A stretch of DNA of 64,000 bases, from contig NZ_JAHKRC010000001.1 in the NCBI RefSeq assembly GCF_019345465.1, positions 434,001-498,000 of the forward strand. Reading direction: 5' to 3'. Every line of letters starts with the position of its first letter. Position 1 is the first letter of the stretch. Under the pieces are notes generated by a model. It was not told where the DNA came from. It was given only the letters and a program-made list of their open reading frames with translations, and did no database searches. Position numbers and translations under genes: made by a program. The DNA is from Pseudomonas sp. NKUCC02_KPG. GTDB taxonomy: Bacteria; Pseudomonadota; Gammaproteobacteria; Pseudomonadales; Pseudomonadaceae. This document shows positions 47,906 to 57,436 of the stretch, one piece after another.

Positions 47906-49160
47906 TTTCATTTCCTCGGGCGACACGTGGCAGGCGCAGCTCAGTGAGCGTTCCGCCATCCTCATGACTGTAGAGTTTTACCGAGCCGCCAGCGCGGGTC
48001 ACGCTGGCTTTACTCAAGAATAGGCCCAGACCGAAGCCTTTGCCCTTGGTGGTAAAAAAGGGTTTGCCGATTTGCTCGGCGATGGCCAACGGTACACCCG
48101 GACCGTGGTCACGAATACTGATCGTCAGGTCCACTGCATCCCAATCGACAGTCACTTCCAGCCCTTCAGGGCAGGCATCGGCTGCATTGTTGAGCAGATT
48201 GAGCAGCGCCTGAGTCAAATCCGGAGCCGGCGCCAGGCGCGGAACCGGCGCATGGCCCAGACACTGGAAGCGGTAAGTGGCTTCAGGGCGCATCAAGTGC
48301 CAGCGGTTCAGGGCCTCATCCAGCCACTGGGTGACATCCTGGACCTCAATCGCCAGGCGACGATTGGCCTCGGCGGCACGCACCAATTGCTGCAGGGTTT
48401 CCTTGCACAGCTTGACCTGATCCTGAAGCACGCTCAGATCATCCTGCAACTCAGGGTCCTGGTGATCGCGGCGCATCTCTTTGAGCAGCACACTCATGGT
48501 CGACAACGGCGTACCCAGCTCATGAGCCGCCCCGGCAGCCTGGGTTGCCACCGCCAGCAACTGCTGGTCACGCAGGCCTTCCTCACGACGCAAGGCGCGC
48601 AGTTCTTCCTGACGGCGCAGCTCTTCGCCCATCTTGGCCGCGAAGAAGGTAATCACTGCCGCAGACAGCGCAAAACTCAGCCACATCCCGTAAATCTGCA
48701 GTTTTTCGCGGAAAAACGGCACGGTGTCTATGGGGTAGAACTGCATCAACAACAGCGTGTAGAGCGCCAGCGCAATGCCGGTCAATACCAGCGAATAGCG
48801 CCAGGGCAGCGTGACCGCAGCGATGGTCAGCGGTACCAGATAGTACGAAACAAAAGGGTTGGCCGAGCCACCGGAGAAGTACAGCAAGGCGCTGTGGATA
48901 AACAGGTCGCAGGCCAGTTGCAGCGCGTACTCAAGCTCTGTCACCGGCCAGGTTGTGCGCAACCGGATCGCGGTAAAAGCACACAACAGCATGGAAAATC
49001 CAAGAGTGATGCTCAACTGAAACCAGGGCAGCGGCAGCAAATTGAACAGATAGGCAAAGCCCACTGAACCCGCTTGCGCGGCCAGCACCAACATGCGGAT
49101 AAACGTAAGACGCCACAGGTTCTGGCGAGTGGCGGACAATAACTGAACGGGGGCGAGCAT
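47898..49160 (-). CDS. roxS: Redox sensor histidine kinase RoxS (RegB/PrrB family)
   Basis: This 420-residue kinase has six or so N-terminal helices and the quinone-sensing heptapeptide pattern GGSANPF. The H-box is AAGAAHELGTPLSTM, with an N-box and G-boxes (LLNLLNNAADACPEG, GLGLFLSKAS). A cysteine in the dimerisation helix (QVKLCKETLQQL) lines up with the redox cysteine of RegB, from memory of the family. AGGAGAG precedes ATG 49160; a 94-residue in-frame extension is not supported. Confidence 0.94.
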   Translation of the reverse strand: MLAPVQLLSATRQNLWRLTFIRMLVLAAQAGSVGFAYLFNLLPLPWFQLSITLGFSMLLCAFTAIRLRTTWPVTELEYALQLACDLFIHSALLYFSGGSANPFVSYYLVPLTIAAVTLPWRYSLVLTGIALALYTLLLMQFYPIDTVPFFREKLQIYGMWLSFALSAAVITFFAAKMGEELRRQEELRALRREEGLRDQQLLAVATQAAGAAHELGTPLSTMSVLLKEMRRDHQDPELQDDLSVLQDQVKLCKETLQQLVRAAEANRRLAIEVQDVTQWLDEALNRWHLMRPEATYRFQCLGHAPVPRLAPAPDLTQALLNLLNNAADACPEGLEVTVDWDAVDLTISIRDHGPGVPLAIAEQIGKPFFTTKGKGFGLGLFLSKASVTRAGGSVKLYSHEDGGTLTELRLPRVARGNENE

Positions 49161-49295
49161 GAGCTCTCCTGATGAGCGCTCCAGGCGGATCGCCGAGAGT
49201 ATAACCAAGCGGGCAGCCCCACAGGCAAAAGTGCGGCAAAGAGCCACAGTGTTTTTTGTGAAAAAGCGGCTAATGGCCTGCATCTGGGCAAACTG

Positions 49296-49382
49296 TGTGG
49301 GAGCGGGCTTGCTCGCGATGGCTTCGACGCGGTCTGGCTGACAGACACTGGTGCCTGCTTCGCGAGCAAGCCCGCTCCCACA
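49296..49382. repeat. REP doublet (GTGGGAGCGGGCTTGCTCGCG family)
   Basis: The left arm TGTGGGAGCGGGCTTGCTCG and the inverse right arm, ending GCTCCCACA at 49382, flank a spacer of about 40 bases. It separates the divergent roxS and SIMPL genes. Confidence 0.88.
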
Positions 49383-49488
49383 GTGGACAAAGAAGTAGCC
49401 GCCAAATGTATCGAAAATGTAATCGGGCGAACTGATGGCCACTGATTAGAGTCATATAGCCATTACTGTCCTCATTCAAGGAGCTTCC

Positions 49489-50205
49489 ATGTCCAACTTT
49501 CAACGCACCGCGGCCCTTTTGACCCTGAGCATCGGTGCACTGGCCAGCCTGCCCGCCCTGGCCGATGACATTCATTACAACCAGATTTCCCTGCGTGCCG
49601 AGGCCAGCCAGGAAGTAGCCCGCGACTTGATGATCGTGACCCTCTACACCGAGGCGCAAAATACCGATGCCGCCAAGCTGGCCGCAGAAATCACCACCTC
49701 GATGAACAAGGCCATCGGCCAGGCCAAGTCCGTCAAGGAAGTCACCCTGCGTCAGGGCAACCGCAACAGCTACCCGATTTACGACAACAAAACCCAGAAG
49801 ATCACCGGCTGGCGCGAGCGCGCCGAATTGCGACTGGAAAGCACCGATTTCGCCGCCCTGTCCAAACTCACCGGGGATCTGATGCAAACCCTGAAAATGG
49901 GCAGCATGCAATTCACCGTCGCCAGTGCCACCCGCAAAACCAGCGAAGACGCGCTGCTCAAGGATGCCGTCAACGCATTCAAGGCCCGCGCTCAACTGGC
50001 CACCGACGCACTGGGCGGCAAGGGCTACAAAATCGTCAACCTGAACCTCAACACCAATGGCTACCCGCAGCCTTACATGCGCAGCGAAATGATGATGAAA
50101 GCCGCCGCGCCGGCGATGGACTCTGCACCGACGCCGGAAGTCGAAGCCGGCACCAGCGAAGTCAGCATGAGCGCCGATGGCGTGATTGAAGTCCAGATGC
50201 AGTAA
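49489..50205 (+). CDS. SIMPL domain protein (DUF541)
   Basis: This 238-residue periplasmic protein has a signal peptide (LASLPALADD). The SIMPL domain has QISLRAEASQEVARDLMIVT, and ITGWRERAELRLESTDFAAL corresponds to the usual beta-strand with the conserved W. A Met/Ala/Pro-rich tail follows. Family members include E. coli YggE; roles in stress and membrane interaction are suggested but not settled. A strong terminator follows. Confidence 0.88.
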   Translation: MSNFQRTAALLTLSIGALASLPALADDIHYNQISLRAEASQEVARDLMIVTLYTEAQNTDAAKLAAEITTSMNKAIGQAKSVKEVTLRQGNRNSYPIYDNKTQKITGWRERAELRLESTDFAALSKLTGDLMQTLKMGSMQFTVASATRKTSEDALLKDAVNAFKARAQLATDALGGKGYKIVNLNLNTNGYPQPYMRSEMMMKAAAPAMDSAPTPEVEAGTSEVSMSADGVIEVQMQ

Positions 50206-50220
50206 GCCTATACGTCCTAC

Positions 50221-50257
50221 AAACCCCTGAAGCCTTGAGGCTTCAGGGGTTTTTTTT
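50221..50257 (+). terminator. Intrinsic terminator of the SIMPL gene
   Basis: AAACCCCTGAAGCC-TTGA-GGCTTCAGGGGTTTTTTTT is a 14-bp hairpin with an 8-T tail. Confidence 0.93.
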
Positions 50258-50619
50258 GCCCTCAGGAAAATACCTACAGACCGTCCTAGTATTAAAAAGC
50301 AAAAGCCTACAGATGCTGTCAGCACCGACTTACATCTTTCCAACGCAAGAGTCTAGATAAGTAACAACGCCGTACCAAAACAGTGCGTGCAGGTCCCTTA
50401 ACTTTCTAAAACACGTAAGAAAATGAGTCAAAAATCCAGACGCAAACGATCAAATGCGTCATAACTTACAGATAAGCGACATTCTTGTACGATCGTTCCA
50501 CGTTTTAAGACTTCAGCCGCTTACACATATTGCAATGGGTACGGGCTGTGCATAAGTATCGCCGGGTCGACTCACAAGGTCGTCCTCAAACCAAAAATGA
50601 CAAAAATCATGAGGCCACC
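50258..50619 (+). other. A+T-rich region upstream of the dpp cluster, no gene seen
   Basis: This 360-base stretch separates the SIMPL terminator from the first DppA-type gene. It contains no frame with family resemblance. Just before the start there is an A-rich tract (50588-50607) beside the GAGG ribosome binding site. A long 5' UTR or an operator region is likely. Confidence 0.5.
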
Positions 50620-52245
50620 ATGTTCAAACACGCGGTCATTCCGTTTTTAGTAGGCGCCAGCCTGCTGGCAAGCGTACCTTTCGCCCACGCAGCGACCAAC
50701 CTGGTGTTCTGCTCTGAAGGCAGCCCGGCGGGTTTTGACCCGGGCCAGTACACCACCGGTACTGACTTCGATGCGTCGGCCGAAACCATGTTCAACCGCC
50801 TGAGCCAGTTTGAACGTGGCGGCACCAAGGTAGAGCCGGGCCTGGCAACCAGCTGGGATGTCTCGCCCGACAACCTGACGTGGACCTTCCATCTGCGTGA
50901 TGGCGTCAAGTTCCACACCACGCCGTACTTCAAGCCAACCCGCGACTTCAATGCCGACGACGTGCTCTTCACCTTCAACCGCATGCTCGACATCAACCAG
51001 CCGTTCCGTAAGGCCTACCCCACCGAATTCCCTTATTTCACCGACATGGGCATGGATAAAAACATCGCCAAGGTGGAAAAGATCGATGACAAGACCGTCC
51101 GCTTCACCCTGAATACGGTCGATGCCGCGTTTATCCAGAACCTGGCCATGAGCTTCGCCTCCATCCAGTCCGCTGAATACGCCGACAAACTGCTCAAGGA
51201 AGGCAAGCCTGCCGATATCAACCAAAAGCCGATCGGCACCGGACCGTTTGCCTTCAAGAGCTACCAGAAAGACTCGAACATCCGCTATACCGGCAACAAG
51301 GACTACTGGAAGCCTGAAGACGTCAAGATCGACAACCTGATCTTCGCCATCACCACCGACCCGTCGGTGCGCATCCAGAAGCTCAAGAAGAACGAGTGCC
51401 AGGTCACCCTCTTCCCGCGCCCGGCTGACCTCAAGGCCCTTGGCGAAGACCCGAACCTGAAGATGCCCCACCAGGCAGGCTTCAACCTGGGTTACATCGC
51501 CTACAACGTGATGGACAAGATCAAGGGCAGCAACGAACCCAACCCGATGGCCCAGCTCAAGGTCCGTCAGGCAATGGACATGTCGGTCAACAAGCAGCAA
51601 ATCATCGACTCTGTGTATCAGGGCGCAGGCCAGCTGGCCGTTGGCGCCATGCCGCCGACCCAATGGTCCTATGACACCAGCATCAAGGACGCACCGTTCG
51701 ACCCGGTAAAAGCCAAGGAACTGCTCAAGGAAGCAGGGATCAAGGAAGGCACCGAAATCACCCTGTGGGCCATGCCGGTTCAACGCCCGTACAACCCCAA
51801 TGCCAAGCTGATGGCCGAAATGCTCCAGTCGGACTGGAGCAAGATCGGCCTCAAGGCCAAGATCATGAGCTACGAATGGGGCGAGTACATCAAGCGTTCC
51901 AAAGGCGGTGAGAACGGCGCGATGCTGATTGGCTGGAGCGGCGACAACGGTGACCCGGACAACTGGCTCGGCACCCTGTTTGGCTGCGACTCACTGGAAG
52001 GCAACAACTTCTCCAAGTGGTGTGACCCCGAGTTCGACAAGCTGGTGAAAGCGGCCAAGGCCACCACCGATGTTGCTGAGCGCACAAAACTGTATCAACA
52101 GGCGCAGCAGCGACTCAAAAGCCAGGTTCCGATGACACCCATCGCACACTCGACGGTGTATCAACCCATGCGCAAGAACGTAGAGGACTTCAAGATCAGC
52201 CCGTTTGGCCTGAACTCCTTCTACGGGGTCAGCGTCGGCAAATAA
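50620..52245 (+). CDS. Periplasmic dipeptide-binding protein (DppA family), first copy
   Basis: This 541-residue solute-binding protein (SBP_bac_5) has a signal peptide (LVGASLLASVPFAHAAT) and the mature start NLVFCSEGSPAGFDPGQY. The family signature region is LTWTFHLRDGVKFHTT, and the C-terminal half includes GWSGDNGDPDNWLGTLF, conserved in DppA-like proteins. It binds di/oligopeptides for import. GAGG lies six bases before ATG 50620. A 30-residue upstream extension in frame is unsupported. Confidence 0.94.
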   Translation: MFKHAVIPFLVGASLLASVPFAHAATNLVFCSEGSPAGFDPGQYTTGTDFDASAETMFNRLSQFERGGTKVEPGLATSWDVSPDNLTWTFHLRDGVKFHTTPYFKPTRDFNADDVLFTFNRMLDINQPFRKAYPTEFPYFTDMGMDKNIAKVEKIDDKTVRFTLNTVDAAFIQNLAMSFASIQSAEYADKLLKEGKPADINQKPIGTGPFAFKSYQKDSNIRYTGNKDYWKPEDVKIDNLIFAITTDPSVRIQKLKKNECQVTLFPRPADLKALGEDPNLKMPHQAGFNLGYIAYNVMDKIKGSNEPNPMAQLKVRQAMDMSVNKQQIIDSVYQGAGQLAVGAMPPTQWSYDTSIKDAPFDPVKAKELLKEAGIKEGTEITLWAMPVQRPYNPNAKLMAEMLQSDWSKIGLKAKIMSYEWGEYIKRSKGGENGAMLIGWSGDNGDPDNWLGTLFGCDSLEGNNFSKWCDPEFDKLVKAAKATTDVAERTKLYQQAQQRLKSQVPMTPIAHSTVYQPMRKNVEDFKISPFGLNSFYGVSVGK

Positions 52246-52253
52246 AAGGACCG

Positions 52254-52281
52254 GTGAATGCGGCTACAAGGCCGCATTCAC
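52254..52281 (+). other. Stem-loop downstream of the first DppA gene
   Basis: GTGAATGCGGC and GCCGCATTCAC form a perfect 11-bp stem without a T tract. It likely protects the upstream mRNA or limits read-through to the next gene. Confidence 0.5.
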
Positions 52282-52545
52282 TTATCTACCAGGACGGTGG
52301 AAATCACCTACAGCCTAAAGCCACTTCTGACTACATCAGAGGCTATAGGACGCCAAGACAATTCCTACAAGTTTGTCAGGCCTGACGCATTTACTGCGGG
52401 GGTATCGACGTCATAACGTCGACACACCGCCAGTCTATTGCGCCGGGTGAAGCACTGTAGCTGATGAAATCGACGCCCTGAACCGCACGCCTTTATCCAG
52501 GGCCGCGCTCAGGACTCAAAAACAAGAAAAAGGATAGGGAACGCC
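52282..52545 (+). other. Intergenic region before the second DppA gene
   Basis: No gene is seen. The region ends with an A-rich Hfq/Crc-like motif AACAAGAA (52521-52528), close to the start codon of the next gene. Otherwise only short imperfect repeats are visible. Confidence 0.45.
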
Positions 52546-54144
52546 ATGGGCAACCCTCTGGTTTTATCTGTATTACTCAGTGCTGGCGTACTTGCCGGCA
52601 GCCCGATCGCAAGCGCCGCCAACAGCCTGGTGTTTTGTTCCGAAGGCAGCCCGGCCGGTTTTGATACCGCGCAGTACACCACCGCTACCGATAACGACGC
52701 GGCCGAACCCATTTACAACCGCCTCGCCGAATTCGAAAAAGGAGGCACCGCCGCAGGCCCGGCACTGGCAAAAAGCTGGGATGTGTCTGAAGACGGCCTG
52801 ACCTGGACGTTCCACCTACGCGACGATGTGAAGTTCCACACCACCAAATGGTTCACCCCGACCCGCAACTTCAACGCCGATGACGTGCTCTTCACCTTCA
52901 ACCGCATGCTCAACCCCGACCACCCGTTCCGTAAGGCCTACCCGACCGAATTCCCGTATTTCACCGGGATGAGCCTGGACAAGAACATCGCCAGCGTCGA
53001 AAAAACCGACCCGCAGACCGTGGTCATGAAACTCAACTCGGTCGACGCCGCCTTTATTCAAAACCTGGCCATGAGCTTCGCCGCCATCCTGTCGGCCGAG
53101 TACGCCGACCAGTTGCTCAAGACCGGCAAGCCCAGCGATATCAACCAGAAACCCGTCGGCACCGGTCCGTACGTGTTCCAGCGCTATCAAAAAGACTCCA
53201 ACATCCGTTACGCCGCCAACAAGGACTACTGGAACCCAAGCCAGGTCAAGCTCGACAACCTGATCTTCTCGATCAGCGTCGACGCCTCGGCGCGCATGCA
53301 AAAGCTGCGTAAAAACGAGTGCCAGGTCTCACTGAACCCGCGTCCTGCCGACGTTGCCGGCCTCAAGGCCGACCCGAAATTGCAGGTCATCGAAAAGCCC
53401 GGTTTCAACCTTGGCTACATTGCCTACAACGTCCAGCACAAACCGTTCGATCAGCTAGAGGTGCGTCAGGCACTGGACATGGCCGTCAACAAGGACGAGA
53501 TCCTCAAGGCCGTGTACCAGGGCGCTGGCCAGAAAGCGGTCAACGCCATGCCGCCAACGCAGTGGTCCTACGACGAGACCATCACCGACGCCCCCTACAA
53601 TCCTGAAAAAGCCAAAGAACTGCTCAAGGCAGCCGGGGTCAAGGACGGCACTGAAATCACCCTGTGGGCCATGCCCGTACAGCGCCCTTACAACCCGAAC
53701 GCCAAGCTCATGGCCGAAATGCTCCAGTCGGACTGGGCCAAAATCGGGCTCAAGGTCAAGATCGTCAGCTATGAATGGGGCGAGTACATCAAGCGCACCA
53801 AGAACGGCGAGCATGACATCAGCCTGATTGGCTGGACGGGCGACAACGGTGACCCCGACAACTGGCTCGGCACGCTGTACAGCTGCGACGCGATTGGCGG
53901 CAACAACTACTCCATGTGGTGCAACAAGGAGTACGACACGCTGGTCAAGAACGCCAAGGTCATCACCGATCGCGACCAGCGTACGGTGCTCTACAAACAA
54001 GCCCAGCAGTTGCTCAAGCAACAGGTGCCGATCACCCCCATTGCGCACTCCACGGTCAACCAGCCGCTGAGTGTCAAGGTCGAAGGTTTCCAGGTCAGTC
54101 CCTTTGGGCGTAACGCGTTCTCAGGCGTCAGCCTCAAGGACTAA
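52546..54144 (+). CDS. Periplasmic dipeptide-binding protein (DppA family), second copy
   Basis: This 532-residue paralogue of the upstream gene has the same domain plan: signal peptide LAGSPIASA, mature start NSLVFCSEGSPAGFDTAQY, and the block GWTGDNGDPDNWLGTLYSC. Strong similarity to the first copy and different ligand-pocket residues suggest a duplicated binding protein with altered peptide preference. P. aeruginosa likewise has several dppA paralogues in this operon. Confidence 0.94.
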   Translation: MGNPLVLSVLLSAGVLAGSPIASAANSLVFCSEGSPAGFDTAQYTTATDNDAAEPIYNRLAEFEKGGTAAGPALAKSWDVSEDGLTWTFHLRDDVKFHTTKWFTPTRNFNADDVLFTFNRMLNPDHPFRKAYPTEFPYFTGMSLDKNIASVEKTDPQTVVMKLNSVDAAFIQNLAMSFAAILSAEYADQLLKTGKPSDINQKPVGTGPYVFQRYQKDSNIRYAANKDYWNPSQVKLDNLIFSISVDASARMQKLRKNECQVSLNPRPADVAGLKADPKLQVIEKPGFNLGYIAYNVQHKPFDQLEVRQALDMAVNKDEILKAVYQGAGQKAVNAMPPTQWSYDETITDAPYNPEKAKELLKAAGVKDGTEITLWAMPVQRPYNPNAKLMAEMLQSDWAKIGLKVKIVSYEWGEYIKRTKNGEHDISLIGWTGDNGDPDNWLGTLYSCDAIGGNNYSMWCNKEYDTLVKNAKVITDRDQRTVLYKQAQQLLKQQVPITPIAHSTVNQPLSVKVEGFQVSPFGRNAFSGVSLKD

Positions 54145-54314
54145 CTCCCCCCGATAAATCCCGCTTTCAGCAGGTCACTTTTCAGGTGGCCCGCTGAAAC
54201 TTCGCCTGTCGGGTAGCAGGCAAACGTTTGCAACGATTTAAAACGTTTCACAACAGCCGAGTCAGAACAAATAAAGACCGGCAATAAAAAAGAAACCAAA
54301 GAGGAGCCTCAACC

Positions 54315-55679
54315 ATGAAACTTACCAGCAGCGCGTTGTTAGCCTTGTCCATCAGCAGCCTCACCGCGATGGCCAATGCCGATGAATTCATGCCCACCGA
54401 ATTGAAAGCCACCAGTGCTCAAAGCGAGACCAAGGGCTTTCTCGAAGATCAGACCCTGGGCGGCACCACCCGCAACTGGTACGCCAATGAGCTCAAGCGT
54501 CGCGATGATCGCTTCAGCTACAACAATCACGGCACCCGTGAATCCACCCCGCGCCGGATCAACTGGGTACAGGGCACGATCCTCAACTACACCTCAGGTT
54601 TCACAGAAGGCACCGTCGGTTTCAGCACCCAGGTGGCGGCTTACAACGCTGTAGCTCTGGACCGCGACGCCAAGGACATTGCCGGGCCAAACAACCGGAC
54701 CCTGACCCACAGCGATGGCGATGCCGTTGGCCAGTGGAGCAAGCTGGGCCTGGCCAATCTCAGCGCCCGCATCTCCAACACCACGCTGACCGTAGGCCGA
54801 CAGAACTTCAGCAGCCCGACCATTGATGTGATCGGTAACCGTGCACTGCCCTCAAGCTTTCAAGGGGTGGGTTTGCACAGCGAAGAGTTCAACAACCTGT
54901 CCTTCGATGCCGGCTCCTTTGACCGCGTGTCCCCGCGTACCGAAGCCAGCCTGAGCAAATTTCGCAGCGAATACGGCGCAACCGGGGCGGAGACTGACCG
55001 CGCCAGCGTTGCCGGCCTCAACTACCAGCCGCTCAAAAACTTGAAGACCACGCTGTACGCCACCCACGTTGAAGACTTCTGGAACCAGTACTACTTCGGT
55101 GCAGTACACGACATGGGCGACAACGCCACCCTGGGCCTGAACACCAACTTCAACTACTACAAGACCCTCGACACCGGCAGCAAGGCCCTGGGCAATATCA
55201 ACAACGACACCTTCAGCCTGGCCTTCGGCCTGAGCCATCTGGCTCACACCCTGACACTGTCGTATCAGCAAGTCAGCGGCGACGAGTACTTCGACTACCT
55301 GCACGAAACCAACGGCATTTACCTGGCCAACTCCCTGCTCTCGGACTTCAACGGCCCGAACGAGAAGTCCCTGCAACTGGCCTACAGCATCAACATGGCG
55401 CAGTACGGGATTCCAGGCCTGAAGTTCAACGCCTACCACGCTCGCGGTTGGGACATCGACGGCACCAAGTACACGGGCACCGCCTACGACGTGAAGAACA
55501 TGGACGGCGAAACCCATTACGAGTACAGCGTTGGCACGTCCTATGCAATCCAGAGTGGCCCACTCAAAGCCACCGCGATTCGCGCCACGTACACCACGCA
55601 CCGCGCCAGCAAAAACCAGTCTGACGGCAACATCAACGAGTTCCGCCTGGTGACCACCATTCCGTTCAACATTCTGTAA
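54315..55679 (+). CDS. OprD-family outer-membrane porin (OpdP-like)
   Basis: This 454-residue outer-membrane channel of the OprD family has a signal peptide (SSLTAMANADEF). The family N-terminus is GFLEDQTLGGTTRNWYANEL, and the typical later motif YGLSLAFGLSHLAHT-like region reads DTFSLAFGLSHLAHTLTLSY. It ends with the barrel end VTTIPFNIL. In P. aeruginosa the porin between dppA3 and dppA4 is OpdP, which takes up glycine-glutamate and dipeptides, so this is probably its counterpart. GAGGAG precedes the ATG. Confidence 0.92.
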   Translation: MKLTSSALLALSISSLTAMANADEFMPTELKATSAQSETKGFLEDQTLGGTTRNWYANELKRRDDRFSYNNHGTRESTPRRINWVQGTILNYTSGFTEGTVGFSTQVAAYNAVALDRDAKDIAGPNNRTLTHSDGDAVGQWSKLGLANLSARISNTTLTVGRQNFSSPTIDVIGNRALPSSFQGVGLHSEEFNNLSFDAGSFDRVSPRTEASLSKFRSEYGATGAETDRASVAGLNYQPLKNLKTTLYATHVEDFWNQYYFGAVHDMGDNATLGLNTNFNYYKTLDTGSKALGNINNDTFSLAFGLSHLAHTLTLSYQQVSGDEYFDYLHETNGIYLANSLLSDFNGPNEKSLQLAYSINMAQYGIPGLKFNAYHARGWDIDGTKYTGTAYDVKNMDGETHYEYSVGTSYAIQSGPLKATAIRATYTTHRASKNQSDGNINEFRLVTTIPFNIL

Positions 55680-55765
55680 ACACACCTTTTACACATTACG
55701 ACTACGGCTGATTCCATGAATCAGCCGTAGTTGTTACGCAGGTAAACTGATTGGAGATGATTGCC

Positions 55766-57361
55766 ATGAAAAGACTCCCGCTACGCACCGCCATCGCTGT
55801 GGCATTGCTGAGTACAGCAGTCAGTGTTTCGGCCAAAAATCTGGTGGTCTGCACCGAAGCCAGCCCTGAAGGGTTCGACATCGTCCAATTCACCACCGCC
55901 GTTTCCGCCGATGCATCGGCTGAAACCATCCTCAACCGCCTGGCCGACTTTGCACCCGGCACGACGGATGTGGTGCCTGCCCTGGCCGAACGCTGGGACA
56001 TCAGCCCGGACGGGCTTGAATACACGTTTCACCTGCGCCCCGGCGTGAAGTTTCACACCACCGACTATTTCAAACCGACCCGAACCCTCAACGCTGACGA
56101 CGTGGTCTGGAGTTTCCAGCGCCAGCTGGACCCGAACCACCCGTGGCACAAACTCTCGTTGGTCGGTTACCCCTACTTTGAAAGCATGGGTTTCAAGGAC
56201 CTGCTCAAAAGCGTCGAAAAAATTGACGACCTGACGGTAAAAATCACCCTCAACCACCCTGAAGCGCCGTTCTTGCGCGACGTGGCGATGCCCTTCACTT
56301 CCATCTATTCCGCTGAGTACGCCGACCAGTTGCTCAAATCCGGTACAACCGCCGACCTGAACAACAAGCCCATCGGCACCGGTCCGTTTATTTTCGTGCG
56401 CTACAACAAAGATGCCCAGGTACGCTTCAAGGCCAATCCGGACTACTTTCGCGGCAAGCCACCGAGTGATGCCCTGATCTTCGCCATCACCACCGACAGC
56501 AACGTGCGCCTGCAAAAACTCAAGGCCAACGAATGCCAGATCGCGTTGTACCCCAAGCCCGATGACGTCAAAAACATCCGCAAAGACCCTAACCTCAAGG
56601 TCGATGAACTGGCAGCCCTGATGACCAGCTACATCGCCATCAACTCCAGCCACAAGTACCTGAACGATGTGCGCGTGCGCAAAGCCATCGACATGGCCTT
56701 CGACAAGCAAACGTACCTCAACACCGTGCACGGCGAAGGCAATGCACTGATTGCGATCAACCCGTACCCGCCCACCATGCTGGGCTACAACACCACTATT
56801 CAAAGCCCGCCCCGGGACCTGGACAAGGCTCGCGCACTGCTCAAGGAAGCAGGCGTGCCCGAGGGCACGGTGCTGACCCTGTTCACCCGTAACGGCGGCG
56901 GCCCGACCAATCCCAACCCGATGCTGGGCGCGCAGTTGTTACAGTCCGACCTGGCAAAGATCGGTCTGAAACTGGATATCCGGGTCATGGAATGGGGCGA
57001 AATGCTCAAGCGCGCCAAAAATGGCGAACATGATCTGGTCTCGGCAGGCTGGGGCGGTGACAACGGCGACCCGGACAACTTCCTGACCCCGATGCTCAGC
57101 TGCGAGGCCGCCAAAAACGGCGAGAACTACTCACGCTGGTGCAACGAGGATTTCGAAGCCCTGATCACCAAGGCCCGCAGCATCACTGAACCCTCGCAAC
57201 GCGCAGAACTCTATCAACAGGCACAGGTGATTTTTAATCAGGATCAACCCTGGATAAACGTAACCCATCCTATGCTGTTTACTGCGATGCGCAAAAATGT
57301 TGAGGGCTATACCCTGAGTCCCCTGACCAACAACAACTTCGCCACCACCCAGGTGAAGTAG
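55766..57361 (+). CDS. Periplasmic dipeptide-binding protein (DppA family), third copy
   Basis: This 531-residue SBP_bac_5 protein has a signal peptide (VALLSTAVSVSAKN) and a mature start NLVVCTEASPEGFDIVQFTT. It is more distant from the other two copies than they are from each other, for example GWGGDNGDPDNFLTPMLSCE in the C-lobe. It directly precedes dppB and is probably the dedicated partner (dppA4-like). ATG 55766 is preferred to TTG 55751. Confidence 0.94.
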   Translation: MKRLPLRTAIAVALLSTAVSVSAKNLVVCTEASPEGFDIVQFTTAVSADASAETILNRLADFAPGTTDVVPALAERWDISPDGLEYTFHLRPGVKFHTTDYFKPTRTLNADDVVWSFQRQLDPNHPWHKLSLVGYPYFESMGFKDLLKSVEKIDDLTVKITLNHPEAPFLRDVAMPFTSIYSAEYADQLLKSGTTADLNNKPIGTGPFIFVRYNKDAQVRFKANPDYFRGKPPSDALIFAITTDSNVRLQKLKANECQIALYPKPDDVKNIRKDPNLKVDELAALMTSYIAINSSHKYLNDVRVRKAIDMAFDKQTYLNTVHGEGNALIAINPYPPTMLGYNTTIQSPPRDLDKARALLKEAGVPEGTVLTLFTRNGGGPTNPNPMLGAQLLQSDLAKIGLKLDIRVMEWGEMLKRAKNGEHDLVSAGWGGDNGDPDNFLTPMLSCEAAKNGENYSRWCNEDFEALITKARSITEPSQRAELYQQAQVIFNQDQPWINVTHPMLFTAMRKNVEGYTLSPLTNNNFATTQVK

Positions 57362-57374
57362 AACAATAAAAAAC

Positions 57375-57402
57375 CCGCCAAGGTCTACCTGAACCCTGGC
57401 GG
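57375..57402 (+). other. Stem-loop between the third DppA gene and dppB
   Basis: CCGCCA and TGGCGG, with inner GG/CC pairs, form an imperfect hairpin with no T tract. The usual role at such positions is to keep binding-protein mRNA more abundant than permease mRNA. Confidence 0.45.
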
Positions 57403-57436
57403 ACCTGCCTAACCGGCTGATAAGGAACACCACACG

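Noticed and set aside
47898..49442. Longer roxS start
   Set aside because: The extension runs through a REP element and lacks family resemblance.
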